Assembly: GCA_028819255.1 (NCBI GenBank)
Contig: JAPPMB010000009.1
Location: 1 to 56,521 of the forward strand
Reading direction: 5' to 3'
Origin: Bryobacterales bacterium
Lineage (GTDB): Bacteria; Acidobacteriota; Terriglobia; Bryobacterales; UBA6623
DNA length: 56,521 bases
Positions 35,981-44,700 of the stretch are shown one piece after another (the first letter of the stretch is position 1; each line of letters starts with the position of its first letter). A model generated the notes under the pieces. The model was given only the letters and a program-made list of their open reading frames with translations, was not told the origin of the DNA and did no database searches. The position numbers and the translations under genes are program-made.

Positions 35981-37693
35981 TCATTCCACCTGCGCGGCAG
36001 AAGGAAGGTCCAGCACTTGGCCGTCAGCCACCAGGCGTGTCCGCAGCAGCTCGTAGTCAAGATCCTGCACGGCGACACCCTTATCGATCGCGAGCACGGC
36101 CGCCGTTCCCGCAGACTGTCCCAGGATCATGAACACCGGCTCCATGCGGATCGATCCGTAGGCAATGTGCGAGGCCGACACGCACACCGGAACAAGCAGG
36201 TTCTCGACCTCTTCTCGCAGCGGTGTCAGCGAGCCATAGGCGATGCCGTACGGCCGGAGCGGCCGGACGCCGATGTCTCCCTCGTTCTGCACGAAGCCGT
36301 CCTTGGTCACGTATCGCTGAACATGGTGCGAGTCCATCGTGTAGGAGCCCATTCCGACGGACTGCGGCACTTGGCGCTTGGCCAGACACTCGTGCTCGGT
36401 CATGACGAATTCGCCGACGAGCCTACGGGCCTCCCGGACGTAGAGCTGCCAAGGCCAGTTCCCGCTGTCGACGAACTCGTCCGCCGCCAGTCCCCATTGC
36501 GAGAACTCGTCACGCACATCCCTGGGAACGCGCGGGTCGTTCGCCAGGAAGTAGAGGAGGCCTTGCTGGTACCGGACATGCTCCTCGACGATGTCTTCCC
36601 GCTCCTCGTAGGACGCATCGGGATAGCGGTAGTTCATGCCGATGTTGTCCGTGCTGAACGGGCCGTGGTTGTTGGTGTCGGTCTTGGCGTTCGGGATCGG
36701 GTCGAACTTGCGGAAGACCTCCCGCCTGCCAGCAGCCAGGACGCGAAGGAGGAGTTCGTACTGCGCCGGATCGTAACGGGCGGGCCTGGCGAACGGGATC
36801 CGGTTGCCGGGCACCTTGGTCAGGCACATCCGGTAGCAGTAGGCTTGGATCCGGCTGTCGGCCTCGCCGTCCTCCCCGGGCGGCAGCGGGCTGATCCTCG
36901 GGAGCAGGCCCGAGGTCGGATCGCCCGGCACGACGTAGGGGTCCACTCCCTCGGGAAAGAAATGCCCGTGATGGCGAGCGCCCTTCTGAACACCGGCCCA
37001 CTCTTCCCCGAACTCGTCGGTGCCCTCGCGCCCGATCCTGTACGTCGCGCCCGCTGCCGCCATGAGGTCGCCCTCATATGAGGCGTCGATGAACGCCGCG
37101 CCGGCGAAGGCCGATCCGTCGAGTGTTTTCACCGTGCGGATGCGACCGTCGCGGACGTCGACGCCGTCCCGCCGGTCGAGCCGCCGACCGCGGCGCACGT
37201 CGATGCCGTGCTCCGCTACGAGATCTTCGAAGACGCGTTCTGCGACCTGCGGCTCGAAGATCCACATCGTGCGCTGCTCGCCGTCGACGGCGGAGGTGCC
37301 CTGGCCCCGGTTGCCGTAGTCCTCGCGCCTCTGCCACTTCCAGGCGGCGGGTTCCTGATAGTGCAGCCAGACACGGTGATAGAACTCTCGAGCCAGTCCG
37401 CCGATCACGGACTTGTCCCCGGTGTCCGTCCAGCCGAGGCCGCCCGACGAGAGGCCGCCGAGGTGATCTTCCGGGGCAACGATGACGACGGACTTGCCCA
37501 TCCGGCTGACCTGGACCGCCGCAACGACCCCTGCGGAAGTGCCGCCGTACACGACTACGTCAAACGACTCGCCGCCGGGCCCGACCTCGGAGCCGGAACA
37601 GTGCATGAGCGTTGCCGCCAGGATCGGTGCGGCGAGTGCCGCAACCGCAACGGCCTGCTTTGGGGAGGGTCGGGGACTGGGTCGCAGCGGCAT
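35981..37693 (-). CDS. FAD-dependent oxidoreductase (FAD_oxidored family), exported
   Basis: A 570-residue protein with a hydrophobic leader (AVAVAALAAPILAATLMHC) that may be lipidated at Cys32, followed by the FAD-binding motif FDVVVYGGTSAGVVAAVQ (about 44-61) and HLGGLSSGGLGWTD. Other family segments: FIDASYEGDLMAAAGA, YRMCLTKVPGNR, DNIGMNYRYP, and the C-terminal EPVFMILGQSAGTAAVLA. Members of this PF12831-type group are often exported and found near polysaccharide or sulfatase loci in Planctomycetota and Acidobacteriota. The reaction is unknown. The ATG is chosen at MPLRPSPR, where the leader starts; TAGACT lies further upstream. It follows the DUF503 gene by 80 bp. Confidence 0.85.
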   Translation of the reverse strand: MPLRPSPRPSPKQAVAVAALAAPILAATLMHCSGSEVGPGGESFDVVVYGGTSAGVVAAVQVSRMGKSVVIVAPEDHLGGLSSGGLGWTDTGDKSVIGGLAREFYHRVWLHYQEPAAWKWQRREDYGNRGQGTSAVDGEQRTMWIFEPQVAERVFEDLVAEHGIDVRRGRRLDRRDGVDVRDGRIRTVKTLDGSAFAGAAFIDASYEGDLMAAAGATYRIGREGTDEFGEEWAGVQKGARHHGHFFPEGVDPYVVPGDPTSGLLPRISPLPPGEDGEADSRIQAYCYRMCLTKVPGNRIPFARPARYDPAQYELLLRVLAAGRREVFRKFDPIPNAKTDTNNHGPFSTDNIGMNYRYPDASYEEREDIVEEHVRYQQGLLYFLANDPRVPRDVRDEFSQWGLAADEFVDSGNWPWQLYVREARRLVGEFVMTEHECLAKRQVPQSVGMGSYTMDSHHVQRYVTKDGFVQNEGDIGVRPLRPYGIAYGSLTPLREEVENLLVPVCVSASHIAYGSIRMEPVFMILGQSAGTAAVLAIDKGVAVQDLDYELLRTRLVADGQVLDLPSAAQVE

Positions 37694-37773
37694 TGGCACC
37701 TGCGGCGCACAGGCCGTCCGGCACCGCACACAGACCAGTCTATGCGGTCGTCGGGAACGGCCCGGGCCGCGCC

Positions 37774-38067
37774 TCAAAGCGCCAGAATGTCCAGATCCGC
37801 GTCGATCAGGTCGCGTCCCAGCACACGGACGGCCTCATCGTGGGCCGCCTCCAGCACCCTTCGGGCACCGGCCGCCGATCCGGCGACCGTCGCCGAGGCA
37901 ACCACGGAGGACCGCCAGCTGTTCTGGCCGCCCACCTCGGCGACCGCGAGATTGTGCCGTCGCCGCAGCCGGTCCCTGAGCGACCGCAAGACCCGCCGCT
38001 TGTCCTTCAGCGAGCGGGAGTGCTCGACGCGGATCCGCAGCGTCAGTGTCCCGACGCAGTACTCCAC
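37774..38067 (-). CDS. DUF503 (YlxP-like) protein
   Basis: A 97-residue DUF503 protein: VGTLTLRIRVEHSRSLKDKR at residues 5-24 with the family signature SLKDKRxVL, then AVAEVGGQNSWRSSVVA. YlxP-like proteins are encoded next to infB and rbfA in many bacteria and have a suggested role in ribosome maturation, not shown in detail. It starts 30 nt after infB and probably ends the rimP-nusA-infB operon. rbfA, truB and rpsO, often found next, are absent here. Confidence 0.9.
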   Translation of the reverse strand: MEYCVGTLTLRIRVEHSRSLKDKRRVLRSLRDRLRRRHNLAVAEVGGQNSWRSSVVASATVAGSAAGARRVLEAAHDEAVRVLGRDLIDADLDILAL

Positions 38068-38097
38068 GGTCGACGGTTCGCGCTCCCGGGCGGCTCT

Positions 38098-41000
38098 CTA
38101 GACCGGGATGAGCTCGTTGATGTCCTGCTTGATCTCGATCGTCTTGAAGAGTTCGATCTCGTCGCTCTTCTTGATGTCGTTGTAGCGTTCGAAGTGCATG
38201 CCGCATTCCTGGCCCGCCCGCACTTCCTTGACATCGTCCTTGAACCGCCTGAGCGAATCCAGCTTGCCGGTGTGGACCACGACGTTGTCGCGCAGCAGGC
38301 GTGCCGAAGCGTTGCTCAGCGCGACGCCCTCCTCGAGCATGCAGCCCGCCACGGTGCCGACGTTCGTGATGTTGAAGACTTCCAGCACTCTCGCGCGTCC
38401 GAGGAACTCCTCCCTGCGGATCGGATCCAGCAGGCCCGCCAGCGCCAGCTTCAGCTCGTCCACCAGCTCGTAGATGACCGTGTGGAGCCTGATGTCGATG
38501 CCTTCCCGATCGGCGAGCGCCGCAGCGGACCTCTCCGGCCGGACATTGAAGCCGACGACGACTGCGCTTGCCGTGATCGCGAGCAGGATGTCGGACTCCT
38601 TGATCGCCCCCACGCCCGAATGGATGACGCGGACCTTGACCTTCTCGCTGGTCAGCTTGGCAAGCGTGTCCTGCAGCACCGTCGCCGATCCCTGGAAGTC
38701 GGACTTGAGAATGATCGAGAGCTCCTTGGCGCGGCCTTTCGCCAGCTGCTCCTGGAACTGCTGGAGCGTTACGCGGGCGGTCTGCGCCATTGCCTGCTCG
38801 CGCGCCTTCTCCTCGCGGTACTCGACGATCTTCTTGGCCCGGCCCGTGTCCTTGATCACCGAGAGCTGGTCTCCGGGCTCCGCCAGTGCGCCCAGGCCGA
38901 GCACAAGGACCGCGGACGACGGGCCCGCCTCCTTCACCTTCCTTCCGCGGTCGTTCATCATCGCGCGGACCTTGCCGAGCACCGCGCCGACCACGAAGGT
39001 GTCGCCGACGCGCAGCGTTCCGTTCTGCGTGAGGACGGTCGCGACCGGGCCCATGCCTCGGTCGAGCTTCGCCTCGAGCACGACGCCGATCGCGGACCGT
39101 GAGGGATTCGCCTTGAGCTCGCGAATCTCCGCAACGAGGTTGATCATCTCCAGCAGGTTGTCGAGCCCCTCGTGGGTCTTGGCTGACACCGGGCAGAAGA
39201 TGGTGTCGCCACCCCAGTCCTCCGGGACCAGGCCGCGGTCCGCCAGCTGTTGGCGTACGCGGTCGGGATCAGCCTTGGGCACGTCGATCTTGTTCACCGC
39301 GACGATGATCGGGACCTTCGCCGACTTGGCGTGGTCGATCGCCTCGACAGTCTGAGGCATGACGCCGTCGTCGGCGGCGACGACCAGGACGACGACGTCG
39401 GTGACGGACGCGCCCTGGGCGCGCATCTTGGTGAAGGCCTCGTGTCCCGGGGTGTCGATGAAGACGATGCGCTTGTCGTCCTTCGTGACGTGGTAGGCGC
39501 CGATCGCCTGCGTGATTCCGCCTGCTTCGCGGCCGGCGACGTTGGTCGACCGGATTGCGTCCAGAAGGGAGGTCTTGCCGTGGTCGACATGGCCCATGAT
39601 CGTGACGACGGGCGGCCGGATCTCGATGTCCTCCAGGTTCTCGTCCTGGTCGATGTCGAGCACGGCCTCTTCCTCGAACGTCAGCTCGGTGGCCGTGGCG
39701 CCGAAGTGCGCGGCGATGCGCTTGATGTTCTCGAGTTCCAGCGGGTGGTTGATGGTGGCGAACTGCCCTTGCTCCACCAGCGACTTGACGATCTGGCTCG
39801 CTCTGATGCCGAGCTTCTCGGCAAGCTCCTTGACCGTTGTGCCGTCCGAGGCGAAGATCTCCGTGTTCTTGGCCTTGGGGACTTCGGCCTTGAGCCTGCG
39901 CTTCTGGAACCGGTTCTCCCGCAGGGCCTCGAGGTCCCGCTTGCGCCGCTGCGGAGGACGCGGGCGCCGGAATCCGGGGCCCCTGGGCCGTCCTGGCCCA
40001 GTCGGGGGACGTCCCGGGATGCCTCTGCGGATTCCCGGTCCCCCCGGTCGCGGCATGTATACCCTGGGCGCGCCGGGCGGCGGAGAGGGGATACCGGGTA
40101 TGCGATTGGTCGGGGCATGCCTCGGGACAATCGGGCGTCCCGGAACCAGCACGTTGGTCTTGGTGGGTGTCGGCCGGCCTGGGCGGCCGCGGCCCGGACC
40201 CGCTCCCGCGGGACGGATCGGCCGCACGGGCATGGCTGGGCGTACGCCCCTGCGCGGGCGGCGCGGAGGCTGCGGCGATCCGGGGACCGCCGTTGGGCGG
40301 ACCGGCCGCCGCGGCGTGATCGGGGGACGCGGCGGCGCAGGACGAGCAGGAACAGAGGGGCGCGTGGCTTGTGGAAGGATCTGCTTTCCGAGCGTCCGGA
40401 GGCCGGGGCTGGTCTTGGTCTGTGGGACGGGAGGCCGAGGCGGCGGCTTGGAGATCTTCGGCTTGGAGACGGTTGGGCCGGACGCCGGCTTCGCGGCGAC
40501 CGGCCGGGAGAGCTTGGGCGGAGCCGCGGCTGGCCTCAGACCCGATGGCCGAGGCACCGCCGGCGGCGCCGCGGCGCCTGATCCGATCTTCGGTCCGGCA
40601 GGCTGAACACCTCGAACCGGGATTGACGGCGCGGGGCCGCCGGCGGGTATGGGAGTCGTCTTGGGTCTGCCCGGCAATCGGTTGATGTCGGGGCGCCGAG
40701 CCTCGGGTCCCATCACCGTGACGGGCGGTGGCTCCGGCTTGCTTTGGCCGTCCGACCTGAGATCGGACACCCGGGTCGCCTGCGCGGGCTTCAGGCGTGC
40801 CGACGGCGGCACGACGGCCGGCGGGACTGGCGGCTTGATCGCGGCCGGCGGGGCGACTGGCTGCGGGGGCTTGACGGGAAGAGTCGCAGGACCCACCGGT
40901 GCCGCCTGCGCCACCGCGCCCGCTGGGGGCTTCTTGGCCATGACGGGAGGGCGAAAAGTGCCCATCGGCGGGCGGAAGCCCTTGCCGACTCCGGTCACGG

Positions 41001-41283
41001 GGATGGACGGACGAACCGACGCCGAGGAGTCGCGCTTCCTGCGGAACCCGGGTCGGCGAGGCAGGACCCTGGACCTCTTCCTCAAGGAAAGATCAAGCTC
41101 GGGCAAGACCGGAGGCGGCTCATTGCGCTTCCGGTTCCGGATCTTTTCGCGCACCTTGTCCGCCGTGGAGGCGTCCACCGAACTTGAATGGGACTTCGGT
41201 CCGGTGATCCCGAGCTCCCGGAGCACCGAGAGAATCTCCTTGGACTTGACTTCCAGCTGCTTCGCTAGCTCGTTGATTCGAAT
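38098..41283 (-). CDS. infB: Translation initiation factor IF-2, with predicted ATT start
   Basis: IF-2 is the GTPase that brings fMet-tRNA to the 30S subunit. From ATT the protein is 1061 residues: an N-terminal IF2_N helical domain ([17 protein letters not shown]), a long Pro/Arg-rich linker (about 60-430), a second IF2_N module ([17 protein letters not shown]), the G domain with GHVDHGKTS near residue 562 and NKID near 662, and the C-terminal fMet-tRNA-binding domains. The only standard start (GTG 41226) would remove the conserved first helix. The frame is bounded upstream by the nusA stop TAG itself, and AGGAGG stands 6 nt before ATT. ATT is therefore the best start. The gene follows nusA after 12 nt. 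Confidence 0.95.
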   Translation of the reverse strand: MRINELAKQLEVKSKEILSVLRELGITGPKSHSSSVDASTADKVREKIRNRKRNEPPPVLPELDLSLRKRSRVLPRRPGFRRKRDSSASVRPSIPVTGVGKGFRPPMGTFRPPVMAKKPPAGAVAQAAPVGPATLPVKPPQPVAPPAAIKPPVPPAVVPPSARLKPAQATRVSDLRSDGQSKPEPPPVTVMGPEARRPDINRLPGRPKTTPIPAGGPAPSIPVRGVQPAGPKIGSGAAAPPAVPRPSGLRPAAAPPKLSRPVAAKPASGPTVSKPKISKPPPRPPVPQTKTSPGLRTLGKQILPQATRPSVPARPAPPRPPITPRRPVRPTAVPGSPQPPRRPRRGVRPAMPVRPIRPAGAGPGRGRPGRPTPTKTNVLVPGRPIVPRHAPTNRIPGIPSPPPGAPRVYMPRPGGPGIRRGIPGRPPTGPGRPRGPGFRRPRPPQRRKRDLEALRENRFQKRRLKAEVPKAKNTEIFASDGTTVKELAEKLGIRASQIVKSLVEQGQFATINHPLELENIKRIAAHFGATATELTFEEEAVLDIDQDENLEDIEIRPPVVTIMGHVDHGKTSLLDAIRSTNVAGREAGGITQAIGAYHVTKDDKRIVFIDTPGHEAFTKMRAQGASVTDVVVLVVAADDGVMPQTVEAIDHAKSAKVPIIVAVNKIDVPKADPDRVRQQLADRGLVPEDWGGDTIFCPVSAKTHEGLDNLLEMINLVAEIRELKANPSRSAIGVVLEAKLDRGMGPVATVLTQNGTLRVGDTFVVGAVLGKVRAMMNDRGRKVKEAGPSSAVLVLGLGALAEPGDQLSVIKDTGRAKKIVEYREEKAREQAMAQTARVTLQQFQEQLAKGRAKELSIILKSDFQGSATVLQDTLAKLTSEKVKVRVIHSGVGAIKESDILLAITASAVVVGFNVRPERSAAALADREGIDIRLHTVIYELVDELKLALAGLLDPIRREEFLGRARVLEVFNITNVGTVAGCMLEEGVALSNASARLLRDNVVVHTGKLDSLRRFKDDVKEVRAGQECGMHFERYNDIKKSDEIELFKTIEIKQDINELIPV

Positions 41284-41295
41284 CGTTCTCCTCCT

Positions 41296-42918
41296 CTAGG
41301 CCTGACTCTCGGTCGCACCCACCGTACTCGGCTCGGCATCCGAGGAAGCAGGCTCGCCCGCTCCCGGCGTTCCGTCCGCAGCGGACTGGCCCCCGTCTTG
41401 CCCCGCTCGCGTGGACTGCTCCTCCTGGTGCGGTCCGCGGTATCGGTTCATTTTACCAAACCGCTCCAGTTCCTCCACGTCGAAGTCGATGTCGTCCTCG
41501 TCCTCCTCGCTGACCGATCCGGCCTCGGGGACTCCCGGCAACACCGGGGGCGTCGCGATGACTCCCGCAGCGGCTTCCGGCTCGGGTTCTCCGTCGCCCG
41601 CCGGCTCCGACTTCTCGTCGACGACGGCGGGAACTGCGCCCACGGTTCTTGCGAGATGGGAGTAGCACTGACGGACCGCATACCGGATCCGCTCAACCAG
41701 TTCGTCGCCGACGCCCGGGATTTCCATGATCCGCTCGGGCGTCATGTCGGCCAGGGCCTCCACCGTTGCTGCTCCGGACTCGATGAGCCGGTCGATCAGG
41801 CCCTCGCTCAGGCCATACTCGATGAGGTTGCTGACCGGAGTGCCGCCGCCGCTGATCGCAGCGTAGGCCTCCTCGATCTCCCTGCGCTTTTCGTCCTCGC
41901 TCTTGATGTCGATCCGCCAGGCGAGCAGCTTCGCCGCGAGGCGCACGTTCTGGCCCTTCTTGCCGATGGCAAGCGAGAGCTGCGACTCGTCCACGATGAC
42001 CTCCATGTGGCGCAGGTCAGGATCGAGGACGTTGACGCGGCTTACCCTCGCGGGATTCAGCGCCGTCCGGACCATGTCGATGGGGTTGTCGAGGAACTGG
42101 ATGATGTCGATCTTCTCGCCACGCAGCTCGCGGATGATCGTCTGCACGCGCATGCCCTTCATGCCGACACAGGCGCCGACCGCGTCGACGTCGCGGTCGT
42201 GCGACCGGACCGCGATCTTGGTCCGCTCACCCGCCTCGCGGGCGCACGCCTTGATCTCGACCGTCTTGTCGTAGATTTCGGGCACTTCCTGTTCAAACAG
42301 CCGTTTGACGAGCTCCTCGCTGGCGCGGGACGCAATCACGGCCGGTCCCCTGCCGGCCTTCTCAATCGCCTTGATCACGATGCGGAGCCGGTCTCCCGGC
42401 ATGTAGCTCTCGAGCCGGGACTGCTCGCGCCTCGGCATGCGCGCCTCGGTCCCGCCGAGCTCGACGATCAGGTCCTGCCCCTCGATCCGCTTGACGGTGC
42501 AGTACTCCATCGTGTTGACGCGGTCCTCGAACTCGGCGCACACCCGCTCCCGCTCGGCCTCCCGGATCTTCTGAAAGATCACCTGCTTGGCCATCTGGGC
42601 AGCGATATGCCCCATTCCCGAGAGCGACTTCCTGAAGCGGACCGTCGAGCCGATCTTCGCGCCGGCATCTCCGCGGCGGGCCTGCGCCAGACTGACTTCC
42701 TTGGTGGGGTTGGCCACGAGGTGTGTGACGGTCTTGACCGCGAAGACGTCAATGCCGCCGGTACTGGCGTTGATCTCGGCGATGAGGTCTTCCTCGGTCC
42801 TGTAGTGCTTGCGCACAGCGGCGACCATGGCGTCCTTCACCGCCTCCAGAACGATCTCCGGGTTGATGCCCTTGTTCTCGCTGAGCTGCTCGATTCCCGA
42901 CAAAATTTCCAGCGCCAT
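41296..42918 (-). CDS. nusA: Transcription termination/antitermination factor NusA
   Basis: NusA binds RNA polymerase and modulates pausing, termination and antitermination. The 540-residue protein has an N-terminal polymerase-binding domain (LEILSGIEQLSENKGINPE), an S1 domain (about 135-200, with VKRIEGQDLIVELGGTEA), two KH domains (VDAVGACVGMKGMRVQTI and LAIGKKGQNVRLAAKL), a helix-hairpin-helix repeat (MEIPGVGDELVERIR) and a long acidic, low-complexity tail (EEDEDDIDFDVEELERFG). It follows rimP after 27 nt. It is the likely regulator of its own operon through the leader terminator upstream of rimP. Confidence 0.97.
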   Translation of the reverse strand: MALEILSGIEQLSENKGINPEIVLEAVKDAMVAAVRKHYRTEEDLIAEINASTGGIDVFAVKTVTHLVANPTKEVSLAQARRGDAGAKIGSTVRFRKSLSGMGHIAAQMAKQVIFQKIREAERERVCAEFEDRVNTMEYCTVKRIEGQDLIVELGGTEARMPRREQSRLESYMPGDRLRIVIKAIEKAGRGPAVIASRASEELVKRLFEQEVPEIYDKTVEIKACAREAGERTKIAVRSHDRDVDAVGACVGMKGMRVQTIIRELRGEKIDIIQFLDNPIDMVRTALNPARVSRVNVLDPDLRHMEVIVDESQLSLAIGKKGQNVRLAAKLLAWRIDIKSEDEKRREIEEAYAAISGGGTPVSNLIEYGLSEGLIDRLIESGAATVEALADMTPERIMEIPGVGDELVERIRYAVRQCYSHLARTVGAVPAVVDEKSEPAGDGEPEPEAAAGVIATPPVLPGVPEAGSVSEEDEDDIDFDVEELERFGKMNRYRGPHQEEQSTRAGQDGGQSAADGTPGAGEPASSDAEPSTVGATESQA

Positions 42919-42945
42919 GCGTGCTTCACCTACTCTTCCGGACTC

Positions 42946-43416
42946 CTAGAAGTCGACGACCAGCCGGGCCAATTCGATGTCGTCGTAGGCGATCTCCAAC
43001 ATCTTCCCGTTGGCGGTCCGCAGGGAGACGGAAGAGGCCGAACTCGCCTCGATGCGGCCCGTCACATGACGGGCCCCGCTGAGCGGCTCGCGCACTCGGA
43101 ATCTGGCCTTGCGGCCTGCGAACCGGTCGTAGTCGGCGCGTCTTGAGAGCTTGCGGTCCAGCCCGGGAGACGAGACTTCCAGTCGGTAGGAGCCGGGAAC
43201 CAGATCCTCCACGTCCAGAGCCGCCGAGAGCTGGTGCGACACACGCTCGCAGTCGGCATGTGTGATGCCGGCGGGCTTGTCGATGAAGACGCGCAAGGTT
43301 CCTCTTCGCGAACCGCCCTTCCACTCGGCCTCGACCAGCTCGAGCCCCTCGGAGGCGACGATCCGGTCAGCCATCACGCGGACGTGATTCACCATTGCCT
43401 GTCTTTCGAACGCCAT
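42946..43416 (-). CDS. rimP: Ribosome maturation factor RimP
   Basis: RimP assists late 30S assembly. The protein is 156 residues from ATG 43416 (MAFERQAMVNHVRV) or 149 from ATG 43395. Seen: ASEGLELVEAEWKGGSRRG near the N-terminus, LRVFIDKPAGITHADCERVS, YRLEVSSPGLDRKLSR (the family hallmark) and a C-terminal SH3-like half (VTGRIEASSASSVSLRTANG). The choice of start is not decided by a Shine-Dalgarno; neither has a strong one. The frame continues upstream through the leader terminator and is not coding there. It is the first gene of the rimP-nusA-infB-DUF503 operon. Confidence 0.95.
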   Translation of the reverse strand: MAFERQAMVNHVRVMADRIVASEGLELVEAEWKGGSRRGTLRVFIDKPAGITHADCERVSHQLSAALDVEDLVPGSYRLEVSSPGLDRKLSRRADYDRFAGRKARFRVREPLSGARHVTGRIEASSASSVSLRTANGKMLEIAYDDIELARLVVDF

Positions 43417-43431
43417 CCGATTCACAGCCAC

Positions 43432-43472
43432 AAAAAAAGTGGGCGCGAGCCCACTTTCGGATTGAGCCGAAA
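43432..43472 (-). terminator. rimP leader: attenuator-type intrinsic terminator
   Basis: On the minus strand, AAAGTGGGC pairs with GCCCACTTT (9 bp, loop TCGC) and is followed by T7. It ends 16 nt before the rimP ATG. Just before it, TTTCGG and CCGAAA (43467-43472 and 43455-43460) form a second stem that shares three bases with the terminator stem, so the two compete. A terminator between promoter and first gene is the layout of known rimP/nusA leaders in other bacteria, where NusA feedback is reported. Confidence 0.8.
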
Positions 43473-43486
43473 CTGCGACCAGTGTC

Positions 43487-43516
43487 ATTGTAGCCCTTGC
43501 CGGTCCGGCGATGCAA
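43487..43516 (-). promoter_or_regulatory. Predicted promoter of the rimP-nusA-infB operon
   Basis: Reading the minus strand, TTGCAT (43511-43516), an 18-bp spacer and TACAAT (43487-43492). Transcription would start near 43480, giving a leader of about 65 nt that contains the terminator. The -10 box matches consensus at five of six positions; the -35 box is weak. Confidence 0.6.
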
Positions 43517-43727
43517 TCGCCAAGGCAGGGCGGTTCCCTGGTCAGAAGCCCCTTGGCGCAAATGGCCTGACGAAGGTTGCGGGTCGGCACCGCGCGAGCA
43601 CGCGCCCGGCTCGGGGCGCAGCGGAGCACCGGAGTTCCGGCACTCCGGTCGCGGCCCATCCCGGCCAGAGTTTCCGGAGTCTGTTCCTCAAGGGCCGTCC
43701 GCACGGGATCCGGTCTCGATGCCGGGC

Positions 43728-44249
43728 TCAGCCCGGACCGCTCTCATCAAATTCCAGAAGCATGATCGCCGACTCCGTTCCCAATCGATTGACGACCGGA
43801 TTCTGCGAAGTTCTCCGGAATCCGAACCGTTCATACAGGCGGATTGCGGGGTTGCTCAGGCGGACACTCAGGCTGACTCCGGAGCAGCGGGTCCTGCAGA
43901 GGCCCAATAGAGCGCGGAGAACTCTTGTGCCCACTCCCTGTCCGCGCGCAGCGGGGATCGTTCCGATCGCCAGCTCCGGAATGTCTTCGCCGACAAAGTC
44001 AACACCGGCCTGCTCACGCGTGAACAACCGCACCCACGCACAGCTGACCGGGTATCCGACACCATCGGACTCGGCGACGACACCGAGATCTCCGTGTCGT
44101 CCCCAGCCTTGCCAGTATCGCGCCAGTTCGGGGTCGTGAAGAGCCTTCTGAATCGGCTCGCCGGCTTCCTGCATTCGAGCGGCCAGCGTCAGAAAGCTGA
44201 AGATCAAGGTCGATTCACTCGGCAGGACCGTCCGGATTCGCACATGCAT
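43728..44249 (-). CDS. GNAT-family N-acetyltransferase
   Basis: A 173-residue acetyltransferase: motif A ELAIGTIPAARGQGVGTRVL contains the acetyl-CoA pyrophosphate loop (RGQGVG), and motif B SNPAIRLYERFGFRRTS ends the fold in the classical way. Substrate unknown; the RimI-like pattern is only general. ATG 44249 is chosen over an upstream TTG; TACACT lies 11 bp before it with no Shine-Dalgarno. It lies 311 bp upstream of rimP on the same strand, with the rimP promoter in between. Confidence 0.85.
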   Translation of the reverse strand: MHVRIRTVLPSESTLIFSFLTLAARMQEAGEPIQKALHDPELARYWQGWGRHGDLGVVAESDGVGYPVSCAWVRLFTREQAGVDFVGEDIPELAIGTIPAARGQGVGTRVLRALLGLCRTRCSGVSLSVRLSNPAIRLYERFGFRRTSQNPVVNRLGTESAIMLLEFDESGPG

Positions 44250-44299
44250 TGCTCTAGGAGAGTGTATCAATGCAGACCGTTGATGGCTGAAGTCTCGAT

Positions 44300-44540
44300 G
44301 GAACGGATCATTCGGGAAATAATTCTATGGTGAACTTGCCATACAACTTGCAATTATGGATCGAATATTGATGATGGATTTCAATTATATCAGGAATTAT
44401 CCGGGCAATATTCTGAATATATGATGAGATATAAGACGTGTATCTAATCCAGTTATATGAAGACTGTACGGCGCTCTTGATTCACCAATTTACTTGCCAG
44501 ATGACTGGACAAGCGTAGTGAGAATCATAGTTTCCTCCAT
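44300..44540. other. AT-rich intergenic island
   Basis: This spacer between the divergent GNAT and SMP-30 genes is strikingly AT-rich against the GC-rich surroundings, with runs such as aattatggatcgaatattga. Only very short frames are present (a 14-codon frame beginning MVNLPYN, and a 12-codon minus frame MILTTLVQSSGK behind GGAGGAAACT). No insertion-sequence ends, tRNA or attachment site could be identified. It may be regulatory or a trace of transferred DNA. Confidence 0.6.
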
Positions 44541-44686
44541 GATCGGGATTCGATCGGATCCGCATGATCCGTTCAATGGACAGGAGGAAGTCCGCCTGCC
44601 GGACCGCCGACGTCCGGCGGCCCGGCGCCGGAGCGCAGTTTCTCCAGCCGTCACGATTGCCGCTGCGAGACGGTCGTACGGCGGGC

Positions 44687-44692
44687 TAGAAT
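44687..44692 (+). promoter_or_regulatory. -10 box directly before the SMP-30 gene
   Basis: TAGAAT ends 8 bp before the GTG at 44701, preceded by GGGC. The spacing equals that before the sulfatase at 29337 and supports GTG 44701 as the start. Confidence 0.5.
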
Positions 44693-44700
44693 GGCCGTTA

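Noticed and set aside
35821..36132. Plus-strand frame EFRIIAMPRGHAYQGPFYQ as a gene
   Set aside because: TTG start with an upstream stop, overlap with the FAD oxidoreductase on the other strand and no recognisable family.
44327..44371. Tiny frame MVNLPYN in the AT-rich island as a small protein
   Set aside because: 14 codons, no Shine-Dalgarno and no supporting conservation available.
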